A DNA stretch of 64,000 nucleotides from Paenibacillus phoenicis (lineage in GTDB: Bacteria; Bacillota; Bacilli; Paenibacillales; Paenibacillaceae): positions 434,001 to 498,000 of the forward strand of contig NZ_JAYERP010000001.1 in the NCBI RefSeq assembly GCF_034718895.1, in the 5' to 3' direction. Made by a program: the position numbers and the translations under genes. Positions 34,840 to 42,450 of the stretch are shown in pieces. Position 1 is the first letter of the stretch. Every line of letters starts with the position of its first letter. The notes below the pieces were generated by a model, which worked only from the letters and a program-made list of their open reading frames with translations, had not been told where the DNA came from and ran no database searches.

Positions 34840-35467
34840 GGCGGCAAGGGATGCTTTTGGGCAGTAAGGCGATAAGTGTGGTAGTGCGGTAAGGGTAGTA
34901 AGTTGGGGGACGAGTGGCAAGTGCAGTAGTGCGGTAGTGACTGTTGGTGCCGTAAGAGTGGTACGTGTTGCTACTCGCAAGAGTCGCAAATGCAGCAGGT
35001 AATGAGGGAATTTCGAAGTGTTTGACCGCCGACGGCCGGATGAACTGTAAAAGTGCAGTTGATCCGGCCGAAAATGCCGCCAAAATGCATTTTAACTGTA
35101 AAAGTACAGTTCATTTCGGGAGATTTTGCGGAAAGCAGCCCATTTATCGAAAAAAGACTGCACTTTTGCAGTTAAGAGTCGATTTAGGGGGGGATCGCGG
35201 CAAAATAACTGCACTTTTGCAGTTCACGCTCGACTCGCCTAATTTAAACGGTCAGGGGGATTCAGGCGCACGTCCAACAAGGGGCTAGTGCAATACGTCT
35301 TGCCGTTCTCAAATGGCCAAAGCCGCAACTTAAACGGCGCATTATCAAGCGTCAGCCTAACGCCCGCGCACACACATCTCGCACCTTCAAAGGGTTAGGC
35401 TTCCTAGCAAACGTCTCGCCCAACCAAAAAGGCCAACGCGGATTCCAGCCCGTGTTGGCCTTACTGT
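34840..35467. other. Gene-free region with G/T-rich low complexity and palindromes
   Basis: No credible gene is seen over about 630 bases. 34850-34970 is a G/T-rich low-complexity stretch with two copies of GTAGTGCGGTA. 35043-35224 holds four copies of an 18-base palindromic motif (separate entry). The rest has no feature I can name. ORFs on the reverse strand here are shadows of corA in another frame. Confidence 0.6.
35043..35224. repeat. Array of four covarying 18-base palindromes
   Basis: Copies at 35043-35060, 35094-35111, 35156-35173 and 35207-35224. Each is a 7-base arm, a 4-base spacer (AAAG, or CTTT in the opposite orientation) and the complementary arm: AACTGTA-AAAG-TGCAGTT, AACTGTA-AAAG-TACAGTT, GACTGCA-CTTT-TGCAGTT, AACTGCA-CTTT-TGCAGTT. 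Position 6 changes together in both arms (T-A, T-G, C-G), so pairing is kept. Two copies lie on each strand. Confidence 0.85.
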
Positions 35468-36403
35468 CTATATCCAATCTCTCTTCCGGAAGATGTAGTA
35501 CATGCCGAGGCCGAGCACGGCCATGATGCCAAGGACGATAAAGTAGCCGTACTTCGAATGGGTCTCCGGCATATAGTCGAAGTTCATCCCGTAGATCCCG
35601 GTGATCAGCGTCAGCGGGATGAAGATCGTCGTAATCGCGGTGAACACGCGCATGATTTCGTTGGCGCGGTTGGCGATGGCGGCCTGATAGGCCTCGCGTA
35701 AGTTGCCGACGAGCTCGCGGAACGTGTCGAAGTTCTCGGAGATCTTCACGGCGTTTTCGTAGATGTCGCTGAAGTATTTTTGCAGTTGGTCGTCGATCAG
35801 ACGAAGGTCTTTCTTGTTCAAAATGTTGATGACTTCCTTCTGCGGACCCAGCACTTTCTTTAGCCACAAAATTTCACTTCGCAGCCCGATGATTTCGTTC
35901 AGGTGCGAACGTTTGGTATGCATCAGGATGTCTTCTTCCAGCTTCTCGATCTTCACTTCAATCCGATCGCCGACGGTGAAGTAGTTATCAACCACCAGGT
36001 CGACCAGCAGGTACAGGAACCGGTCGGGCTCGCTGACCTCTTGCTCCCACAGGATCGGCTTCACCGCACGCAGCTCGTTGATTTTCTGTTTAGTAACTGT
36101 AATGATATAATGCCGTCCCAAGAAAATGTTCAATGCACGCAGGAAAATTTCCTCGTCATCATACCGAATGCTGTTCACGACGATGAAATAGTGGTTCTCG
36201 TAGGTTTCGATCTTCGGACGTTGCTCTTCTTCGCTTAAGCAGTCCTCCACAGCCAGATCGTGCAGTGAAAATAAAGGCTGCAGCAGGGCAAGGTCATCCA
36301 CGCCCGCGTCGATCCAATAGAAGCCTTCTTCCGGAGGGGTGGTTGTCAACTCCACGTCCTCTACGGGGGTAAATACGCCGGCTAGAACATGACGGATTTT
36401 CAT
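35468..36403 (-). CDS. corA: CorA-family Mg2+/Co2+ transporter
   Basis: A 311-residue divalent-metal channel. A large cytoplasmic domain (1-245) is followed by two membrane helices near the C terminus separated by the signature GMNFDYMPE (selectivity loop), ending in the basic KRDW tail. CorA forms a homopentamer gated by cytoplasmic Mg2+. ATG at 36403 with AAAGGAG 9 bases before it. The site is directly next to an 8-bp hairpin in an unusually long leader (see regulatory entry). No partner genes. Confidence 0.95.
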   Translation of the reverse strand: MKIRHVLAGVFTPVEDVELTTTPPEEGFYWIDAGVDDLALLQPLFSLHDLAVEDCLSEEEQRPKIETYENHYFIVVNSIRYDDEEIFLRALNIFLGRHYIITVTKQKINELRAVKPILWEQEVSEPDRFLYLLVDLVVDNYFTVGDRIEVKIEKLEEDILMHTKRSHLNEIIGLRSEILWLKKVLGPQKEVINILNKKDLRLIDDQLQKYFSDIYENAVKISENFDTFRELVGNLREAYQAAIANRANEIMRVFTAITTIFIPLTLITGIYGMNFDYMPETHSKYGYFIVLGIMAVLGLGMYYIFRKRDWI

Positions 36404-36698
36404 ATGCTTTCACTCCTTTCCCCGGGCCTGAAGGCCTGGGATGCTCTTGTTGCAGCATAGGAAAGGGACCAACCGCGGGTTCGCCCGGCAACGGTCAAAA
36501 AGGCGTTTATGCAAATACCGGGAAACGAAAGTGCCCTTTACGTTCCGCAGGTACCCAGCGGGTCGGTTTCCTATGCAATTGTTTGACCTGGGTGTTCCTC
36601 TGCGGACTCGGGTCGCCTTCCATTCTCGGTTTCACCTCGCTATGATCAGGTTACATGAATATGCGTCAAACCCTAGGCCCGTCTGGGCCTAAAGGCAC
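36404..36698 (-). promoter_or_regulatory. Long structured corA leader, candidate RNA switch
   Basis: About 295 untranslated bases separate the corA promoter from its start. In the transcript, GCATAGGAAA (36576-36567) is a perfect complement of TTTCCTATGC (36464-36455); overlapping the latter, CCTTTCC (36466-36460) is a perfect complement of GGAAAGG (36421-36415), which contains the corA ribosome binding site. The two pairings exclude each other. An 8-bp hairpin (36421-36440) abuts the site. I could not align it by eye with the M-box or other known metal riboswitches. Confidence 0.55.
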
Positions 36699-36704
36699 TT
36701 GTCT

Positions 36705-36734
36705 AGTATAACGCCAGCGAATGAAATGTTTCAA
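36705..36734 (-). promoter_or_regulatory. corA promoter
   Basis: On the reverse strand: TTGAAA (36734-36729), 18 bases, TATACT (36710-36705); start expected near 36698. Confidence 0.65.
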
Positions 36735-36804
36735 CCCAAAAGTATACTATGTGCACTGGATTCAAGCGGTCCATGAACACCGTGTGATTTTTCTCGCAGA
36801 GTTC

Positions 36805-36832
36805 TTGACGGAATACCATCGGATACTTTAAA
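36805..36832 (+). promoter_or_regulatory. Possible promoter of the met operon
   Basis: TTGACG (36805-36810), 16 bases, TTTAAA (36827-36832), about 55 bases before the SAM riboswitch. The -10 is poor. Confidence 0.4.
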
Positions 36833-36893
36833 GTGAATGTCAGGGAGTACGGGCGATGGCCCAGGCCCCCGAAAATAACTAAATACAGCGAAA

Positions 36894-37075
36894 TCTTATC
36901 AAGAGCAGGTGGAGGGACTAGCCCGATGATACCCGGCAACCGGCGATGAAACCCATCGCAGCGGTGCTAATTCTTGCAGGACCGTCCGTTTCGAACGCTG
37001 GACGGCTTCTGAGAGATGAGAGAGGCGCATACCGAATACGTAATGACCTTTCTCCCCGTGAGAGAGGTCATTTTT
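36894..37075 (+). promoter_or_regulatory. SAM-I (S-box) riboswitch with terminator
   Basis: The aptamer shows the S-box core: CTTATCAAGAGCAGGTGGAG, GGGACTAGCCCGATGA, ACCCGGCAACCGG, and GGTGCTAATTCTTGCAG; P1 pairs TCTTATC (36894 on) with GATGAGA (37015-37021). The terminator follows at 37042-37075 (AATGACCTTTCTC with GAGAGAGGTCATT, then T-run). SAM binding favours termination, turning off the methionine genes downstream. Confidence 0.96.
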
Positions 37076-37142
37076 GTATAAACGGCCCCTCGAAACGGAT
37101 GATGAATTAAGGATGACGCTACGATTAAAGGAGTGAAACCAC

Positions 37143-38078
37143 ATGCCGATTAAAGTACCGGACCATTTACCGGCCAAGGACGTGTTGGCCAACGAAAACA
37201 TCTTTGTGATGGATGAAAGCCGTGCATACCATCAGGACATTCGCCCGCTGCGGATCGCGATTCTGAACCTGATGCCAACCAAGGAAACGACGGAGACACA
37301 AATCTTACGTTTGCTGGGGAACACGCCGCTTCAGGTGGAAATCGTCCTGCTACATCCGAGCACGCATACCTCAAAAAATACGTCCGCAGAGCATCTGGAG
37401 ATGTTCTACAAAACGTTTGGCGATATTCGTAATCGCCGCTTTGACGGCATGATCGTGACAGGGGCACCGGTCGAGCAGTTGGATTTTGAAGAAGTGAACT
37501 ACTGGGAAGAGTTGAAGGAAATCTTCGAGTGGTCCAAAACCCATGTCACTTCGACCATGCACATCTGTTGGGCCTCGCAGGCCGGATTGTATTACCACTA
37601 TGGCGTTCGTAAAGTTCCACTGGCGAAAAAGTGCTTTGGTGTCTTCTCCCACACGGTCAACGATCCGAAGGTAAAGCTGCTGCGTGGGTTTGATGAAGTG
37701 TTCCAAGTGCCGCATTCTCGTCATACGGACGTGGAACGCTCGGACATCGAACGGGTGCCGGAACTGCAGATTCTGGCGGAATCGGAGGAAGCCGGCATTT
37801 ATTTGGTCGCCACCCGCGACGGTAAACAGATCTTCGTGACCGGGCACTCCGAATACGATCCGGATTCGCTCAAATGGGAATATGACCGGGATGTTGCCAA
37901 AGGCTTGGAAATCGATCTGCCGGTAAACTATTTCCCGAATAACGATCCGACTCGCACCCCGCGTTCTTCGTGGCGTGCCCATGCAAACTTATTATTTTCC
38001 AATTGGTTAAACTACTATGTGTATCAAGAAACACCGTACGATATCGATCAAACGGCCGATTTTGTATATGAGATCTAA
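37143..38078 (+). CDS. metA: Homoserine O-acyltransferase (MetA type)
   Basis: A 311-residue enzyme for the first committed step of methionine synthesis, acylating homoserine. The acyl-enzyme cysteine is C142 in [15 protein letters not shown], with the His of the dyad in VTGHSEYD. Many Bacillota MetA proteins use acetyl-CoA rather than succinyl-CoA; the donor cannot be decided here. Full length. ATG follows AAAGGAG. First gene of metA-metI-metC under the SAM riboswitch. Confidence 0.95.
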   Translation: MPIKVPDHLPAKDVLANENIFVMDESRAYHQDIRPLRIAILNLMPTKETTETQILRLLGNTPLQVEIVLLHPSTHTSKNTSAEHLEMFYKTFGDIRNRRFDGMIVTGAPVEQLDFEEVNYWEELKEIFEWSKTHVTSTMHICWASQAGLYYHYGVRKVPLAKKCFGVFSHTVNDPKVKLLRGFDEVFQVPHSRHTDVERSDIERVPELQILAESEEAGIYLVATRDGKQIFVTGHSEYDPDSLKWEYDRDVAKGLEIDLPVNYFPNNDPTRTPRSSWRAHANLLFSNWLNYYVYQETPYDIDQTADFVYEI

Positions 38079-38095
38079 AAGTGGAGGGATTGCAG

Positions 38096-39286
38096 GTGGG
38101 GGAGAGAAACAAGGAATGGCGCATCGAGAGTAGATTGGCACAAATCGGATCGGTCGAAGAACCGGTCACAGGCGCGGTAAATTATCCGATTTATCAAGCC
38201 ACGGCGTTTCGGCATCCGCGTCTGGGGCAAAGCACGGGCTTCGATTATATCCGTACGAAAAGCCCTACCCGCAAAGTGCTGGAAGACGCAGCGGCCGCTC
38301 TGGAATCCGGCGATGCCGGGTTTGCCTGTAGCTCCGGGATGGCCGCGCTGCAGACGGTATTTACGTTATTTTCTCAAGGCGACCATCTCATCGTATCGTT
38401 GGATCTTTACGGAGGCACATACCGTTTGCTGGAGCGGATCATGTCCAAATTTGGCGTAACCGCAACTTATGTGGATACGAACGATTTGGATGCACTCGAA
38501 CGTGTACGTCAAGAGAATACAAAGGCGGTTATTATTGAGACGCCAACCAATCCGCTGATGATGATCACCGATCTTGAAGCGGTATCGACATGGGCGCGGT
38601 CCCATGGCTTGCTGACGATCGTCGACAATACGCTGATGACGCCGTATTTCCAGCGGCCAATTGAGCTTGGTGCGGACATCGTTGTTCACAGCGCGACAAA
38701 ATACTTGGGCGGCCATAACGATGTCCTGGCCGGTCTGATCATCACCAAAGGCGAGGAGCTGTCTCAGGAGATGGCGATCCTGCACAACTCGATTGGGGCG
38801 GTGCTCAGCCCGTCCGATTCTTATCAGCTGATGCGCGGAATGAAGACGCTGGCGCTGCGGATGGAGCGGCACGAAAGCAACGCGCTGGCGATCGCCAAAT
38901 TCCTGCAGACACATCCACAGGTAGCCGAGGTATTCCACCCGGGATTGGAGGATCACCCAGGGTACGCGACGCAACGGAAGCAGTCGAGCGGCAATACGGG
39001 GATCTTCTCCTTCAAAGTAACGGATGCTCGGTACGTAGAGCCGGTGCTGCGCAATCTAAATCTGATTGCATTTGCCGAAAGTCTCGGCGGCGTGGAATCG
39101 CTGATGACGTATCCTGCAGTGCAGACGCATGCTGACATTCCGGAGGAGATCCGCAATGCGGTGGGCGTGGATGATCGGTTGCTGCGGTTCTCCGTTGGCA
39201 TCGAGCACGTTGATGATTTGATTGCGGACCTGAGTAATGCACTGGAAGCGGCGCGGCAGGAAGTCGAAGGGGGACAAGGCGCATGA
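38096..39286 (+). CDS. metI: Cystathionine gamma-synthase / O-acetylhomoserine lyase (MetI-like)
   Basis: A 396-residue PLP enzyme of the Cys/Met metabolism family that joins the acylhomoserine with cysteine (or sulfide). The PLP lysine lies in HSATKYLGGHNDVLAG, and SSGMAALQTVF, LYGGTYRL, ETPTNPLM and VDNTLMTPYFQ are family blocks. GTG 38096 is preferred (8 bases after TGGAGGG); the open frame starts at 38081. Its stop overlaps the metC start (ATGA). In B. subtilis metI-metC is also S-box controlled. Confidence 0.92.
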   Translation: MGERNKEWRIESRLAQIGSVEEPVTGAVNYPIYQATAFRHPRLGQSTGFDYIRTKSPTRKVLEDAAAALESGDAGFACSSGMAALQTVFTLFSQGDHLIVSLDLYGGTYRLLERIMSKFGVTATYVDTNDLDALERVRQENTKAVIIETPTNPLMMITDLEAVSTWARSHGLLTIVDNTLMTPYFQRPIELGADIVVHSATKYLGGHNDVLAGLIITKGEELSQEMAILHNSIGAVLSPSDSYQLMRGMKTLALRMERHESNALAIAKFLQTHPQVAEVFHPGLEDHPGYATQRKQSSGNTGIFSFKVTDARYVEPVLRNLNLIAFAESLGGVESLMTYPAVQTHADIPEEIRNAVGVDDRLLRFSVGIEHVDDLIADLSNALEAARQEVEGGQGA

Positions 39287-40446
39287 GCGGGCAGGAGAAA
39301 CGGGAAAACAAATTTGAAACGAAGCTGATTCACTTCGGCAGCGAGGTGGACGAGGCTACCGGCGCGTCCAGTGTACCGATTTATCAGGCGTCGACGTTCC
39401 ATCATCACGATATTTTTAATCCGCCGCAGCACGATTACAGTCGTTCCGGCAATCCGACGCGGCAGGCGCTGGAGGATTACATTGCGGTATTGGAAGGCGG
39501 GGTCCAAGGCTTCGCGTTTGCCAGCGGGATGGCCGCCATTTCCACAACGCTGATGCTGCTCTCGGCCGGCGATCATATTATCGTGACCGAAGATGTGTAC
39601 GGCGGGACCTATCGTCTGCTGTCCAATATTTTAACCCGGATGAACATCGAAACGACGTTCGTCGATATGACGCAGCCGGAGCAGGTAAAGGCGGCTTTGA
39701 AAGCCAACACGAAAGCCGTCTATATGGAAACGCCGTCCAATCCTACGTTAAAAATCACCGATATCGCGGAAATCTCCGCGTGGGCGCGAGAAAATGGGTT
39801 GCTTAGCATCGTGGACAATACGTTTATGACGCCGTATTACCAGCGCCCGATTGAGCTGGGGACAGATATCGTCCTGCACAGCGCAACGAAATTCCTCGGC
39901 GGACACAGCGACGTGTTGGCCGGCCTGGCGGTGGCCCGGACGGAAGAATTGGCCCGTCAACTGAAATATGTGCAGAACGGGCTGGGCACCGTCCTTGGCG
40001 CGCAGGATTCATGGCTGCTGATGCGCGGCATGAAGACGCTGGGGGCGCGGATGGCGCACAGCGAAGTGAGCGCGCGCAAGCTGGCCGACTGGCTGAGCCG
40101 CCGGAGCGACATCGCGGCCGTGTATTATCCTGGCTTGCCGGATCACCCCGGCCGCGAGGTTCAGGAGAAGCAATCCACCGGTTATGGCGCGGTGGTCTCC
40201 TTCGACGTTGGTTCAGGCGAGCGGGCCAAGCGGGTGCTGAATCGGGTGAAGCTGCCGCTCGTTGCGGTCAGCCTGGGTGCCGTCGAGAGCATCCTCTCTT
40301 ACCCGGCGATGATGTCGCATGCCTCGATGCCGCCGGAAGTTCGCGGCGAGCGGGGCATTACCGACGGGCTGCTGCGTTTCTCCGTCGGGCTGGAGGACAT
40401 CGACGATTTGCTTGCCGATTTGGACGAGGCGCTTGCAAATAGCTGA
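39283..40446 (+). CDS. metC: Cystathionine beta-lyase (MetC-like)
   Basis: A 387-residue PLP enzyme that cleaves cystathionine to homocysteine. Blocks match MetI closely (ASGMAAISTTL, VYGGTYRL, ETPSNPTLK, VDNTFMTPYYQ, SATKFLGGHSDVLAGLA with the PLP Lys), as expected for this paralogous pair; the assignment to lyase rather than synthase rests on gene order. Translation is coupled to metI. A terminator follows at 40465. Confidence 0.92.
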   Translation: MSGQEKRENKFETKLIHFGSEVDEATGASSVPIYQASTFHHHDIFNPPQHDYSRSGNPTRQALEDYIAVLEGGVQGFAFASGMAAISTTLMLLSAGDHIIVTEDVYGGTYRLLSNILTRMNIETTFVDMTQPEQVKAALKANTKAVYMETPSNPTLKITDIAEISAWARENGLLSIVDNTFMTPYYQRPIELGTDIVLHSATKFLGGHSDVLAGLAVARTEELARQLKYVQNGLGTVLGAQDSWLLMRGMKTLGARMAHSEVSARKLADWLSRRSDIAAVYYPGLPDHPGREVQEKQSTGYGAVVSFDVGSGERAKRVLNRVKLPLVAVSLGAVESILSYPAMMSHASMPPEVRGERGITDGLLRFSVGLEDIDDLLADLDEALANS

Positions 40447-40464
40447 ATAGGCTCGTGAACGGAT

Positions 40465-40492
40465 AAAAAGGCCGCGGTATGCGGCCTTTTTG
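40465..40492 (+). terminator. Terminator of the met operon
   Basis: AAAAAGGCCGC, loop GGTAT, GCGGCCTTTTT. Confidence 0.9.
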
Positions 40493-40800
40493 GCATTTTC
40501 CTCTGTATGTGTCACCGTTTCTTCGGCGTCTGCGCCGTGATTGGGTGCTGTTTTTCCTGGGCGGACTGTGTTACGATTGAATTAACATTTTAAATTTTCA
40601 GGTATCGCCTGGGATTCATTTATTTGTTCTAAGTCCAGCGGTATGATGTCAAGCTGTTGATTTAATCGAATTGGAAATTTCCCGTGCCTGTTGAGCGCGG
40701 AGTCACGAAAAAAGGGCGCATCAAACCAAACCCAGCCAAAAACCATGTCAGATACCAGATTTTTACTGGGAATTCGTGAAGGACTAAGGCAAAGGAGGCG
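40493..40800. other. Non-coding flank downstream of the IS110 transposase
   Basis: No gene seen. The stretch probably contains the IS110 right end, but without a second copy I cannot mark it. AATTCAGG-type and CAGATACCAG sequences have no recognisable pairing with the other flank. Confidence 0.4.
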
Positions 40801-42045
40801 TTAATCCTTGGCGCTATTCACCTTCCTTCGAGGCGTGTAGAGTTGGCCGCTGCGTAGCAGCACATCGACCAGACGCACGAGTTTTCTTGCCGTTAAGACG
40901 AGGGCGCGTTTGTGTTGATTCTTGGGCACTTCGTGATACTTCTTCCGGTAATATTCACCGAATTCTTCATCGCGCATCCTAACCGAGTTGGCAGCTTCAA
41001 CGAGGTAGTAGCGCAGGAATCGGTTGCCGGATTTGATGCGGGCGGTGTCCTCCGCCTCGAAGACGCCGGACTGGTGCCTGCGCCACGTCAGACCCGCGTA
41101 CTTGGCGACGGCGGCTTGATCCTTGAACCGTTCAATATCGCCGAGTTCGCCGAGCAGACCGGCTGCATAGACTTTGCCGATGCCGGGCACTGACAGCAAG
41201 CACTGAGCGCCTTGAATGCCGTCGAGGACCCGCTCGATCGCTTTGTCGAGATCCTTGAGCTGCTTCTGGATGCTGCGGATGGATTCGATGGAGGTGCCGA
41301 GCACCAGGTCAATCGAATCCTCCACGACCTTGGACAGCCGATAGGAGGCGCGGGCAGCTTGCTGAATGCAGCGGGCGACCCGCTCGGGATCGGGGAAACG
41401 ATTGCGTCCCTTGTCCCGCAGATAGTCGGCCAGATCGGCCACGTCCATCTCGGCGATGTCATCGAGGCTGAACTTCTCGGAGAGCATCTCCATGAGCGCA
41501 TGGCCAAACACGGAGCTGTCGACCTCGGTTGTAAACGCATTGCACTTGTAGAACAGGTTCTGCAAGAAGTACTGCTTCTCGCGAGCCAAGTTATGGACCA
41601 AGTGGAAACGCATGCGCGTGAGGCGTTGAAGGGCGACATACTGCTCCTGCATGACGATGGTGGTCGTCAGGCGGCCGAAGCGCAGGCGATCCGCAATGAC
41701 CCAGGCGTCGAGCCGGTCGGTCTTGTCCATATCCGCATAGGCTTCTCTGAACTTGCTGATGAGCTTGGGGTTCAAGGTGAACACCTTGGCCTTGCGCTCT
41801 CGAAGCGCTGGATCCTGATGCAGGTACATGGCAGGGTGCCAGCTGTAGACGGAAGTGGCTTCCAAGCCGATGTGAATCTCGGTGACGGCCAACTTGTCCG
41901 CTGCAGCGACGATTTGGTCACGCAAGTGCGAGGCGCCATTCAAATTGTTTTTGACGGTGAGTGTCTCAAGCTTGTCACCGTCAGCGTTCATGAAACACGC
42001 TTCGAGCTCTTGCGAGCTCACGTCAATACCGACAAAAAGCTTCAA
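40801..42045 (-). CDS. IS110-family DEDD transposase
   Basis: A 414-residue recombinase. The N-terminal RuvC-like DEDD domain has FVGIDVSSQELEA, HIGLEATSVYS and TDRLDAWVIADRL carrying the acidic residues; the C-terminal Tnp_20 part has SVPGIGKVYAAGLLGELGDI and AGLTWRRHQSGVFEAED, including the serine region, then GNRFLRYYLVEAANS. IS110 enzymes such as IS621 move as circles guided by a bridge RNA from the element's own flank. ATG 42045 follows GGAGGAA. The gene looks intact. It separates the met operon from mqnC. Confidence 0.92.
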   Translation of the reverse strand: MKLFVGIDVSSQELEACFMNADGDKLETLTVKNNLNGASHLRDQIVAAADKLAVTEIHIGLEATSVYSWHPAMYLHQDPALRERKAKVFTLNPKLISKFREAYADMDKTDRLDAWVIADRLRFGRLTTTIVMQEQYVALQRLTRMRFHLVHNLAREKQYFLQNLFYKCNAFTTEVDSSVFGHALMEMLSEKFSLDDIAEMDVADLADYLRDKGRNRFPDPERVARCIQQAARASYRLSKVVEDSIDLVLGTSIESIRSIQKQLKDLDKAIERVLDGIQGAQCLLSVPGIGKVYAAGLLGELGDIERFKDQAAVAKYAGLTWRRHQSGVFEAEDTARIKSGNRFLRYYLVEAANSVRMRDEEFGEYYRKKYHEVPKNQHKRALVLTARKLVRLVDVLLRSGQLYTPRRKVNSAKD

Positions 42046-42340
42046 GTGAAATTCCTCCTTTCGCTAGGGATTCAGGGAATGGACGCTCCGGGATGCCTCC
42101 GGCGCACGCGCAGATCTATCACCCTCGCGTATGAGGACACACTTCGGGCCATGAGCTGCCCCGGATCTGCTAAAACCGGGCATGGGATGCCGAAGGGAAC
42201 AGCCAGCGGGTAAGAAGCTCAGACGCGTACCGGAGAAACAGACTTAAGGAGTAGACGATGCTACTGGAGGCAGAAGGATTTCCCCGAATGGACCCTACGT
42301 TCCATTGTCCAGAGGCATACCGGAAAGTCCAGTCCCTGAT
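42046..42340 (-). ncRNA. IS110 left-flank region, candidate bridge RNA
   Basis: About 300 bases without a gene lie directly upstream of the transposase start on its strand, the place where the IS110 group encodes its bridge RNA. The stretch is rich in short inverted repeats (for example CCGGGCATGGGATGCC near 42176-42193) and repeats GGGATGCC at 42092 and 42186. The exact RNA ends and loops are not determined. Confidence 0.4.
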
Positions 42341-42378
42341 GGAATTTTCAAAGAACAAGCTGGAAATTTGGAGGCTGT

Positions 42379-42403
42379 TTTCCATCCCCCGGGGGGATGG
42401 AAA
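42379..42403. repeat. 25-base palindrome between IS110 and mqnC
   Basis: TTTCCATCCCCC (42379-42390) and GGGGGATGGAAA (42392-42403) are perfect complements around one base. It lies about 48 bases before the mqnC start. Confidence 0.7.
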
Positions 42404-42450
42404 TGAACCTAAAAGAGCTTTTTAAAGATACTATACGAGGAGGCAGTGAT

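Noticed and set aside
35043-35224. Possible CRISPR array
   Set aside because: Repeats are 18-base palindromes on both strands with unequal gaps of 33 to 44 bases and no cas genes; not a CRISPR layout.
35352-35867. 171-codon reverse ORF over the corA end
   Set aside because: Out-of-frame shadow of corA with Arg/His-rich composition.
36404-36698. Plain M-box magnesium riboswitch
   Set aside because: The conserved M-box blocks (such as the GACGCCAATGGGTCAACA region) are not found by eye, so I list the leader as a candidate switch of unknown class rather than as an M-box.
40674-42368. GGAAATTT at both sides of the IS110 gene as a target duplication
   Set aside because: Eight AT-rich bases can recur by chance, and IS110-type insertion does not normally duplicate its target.
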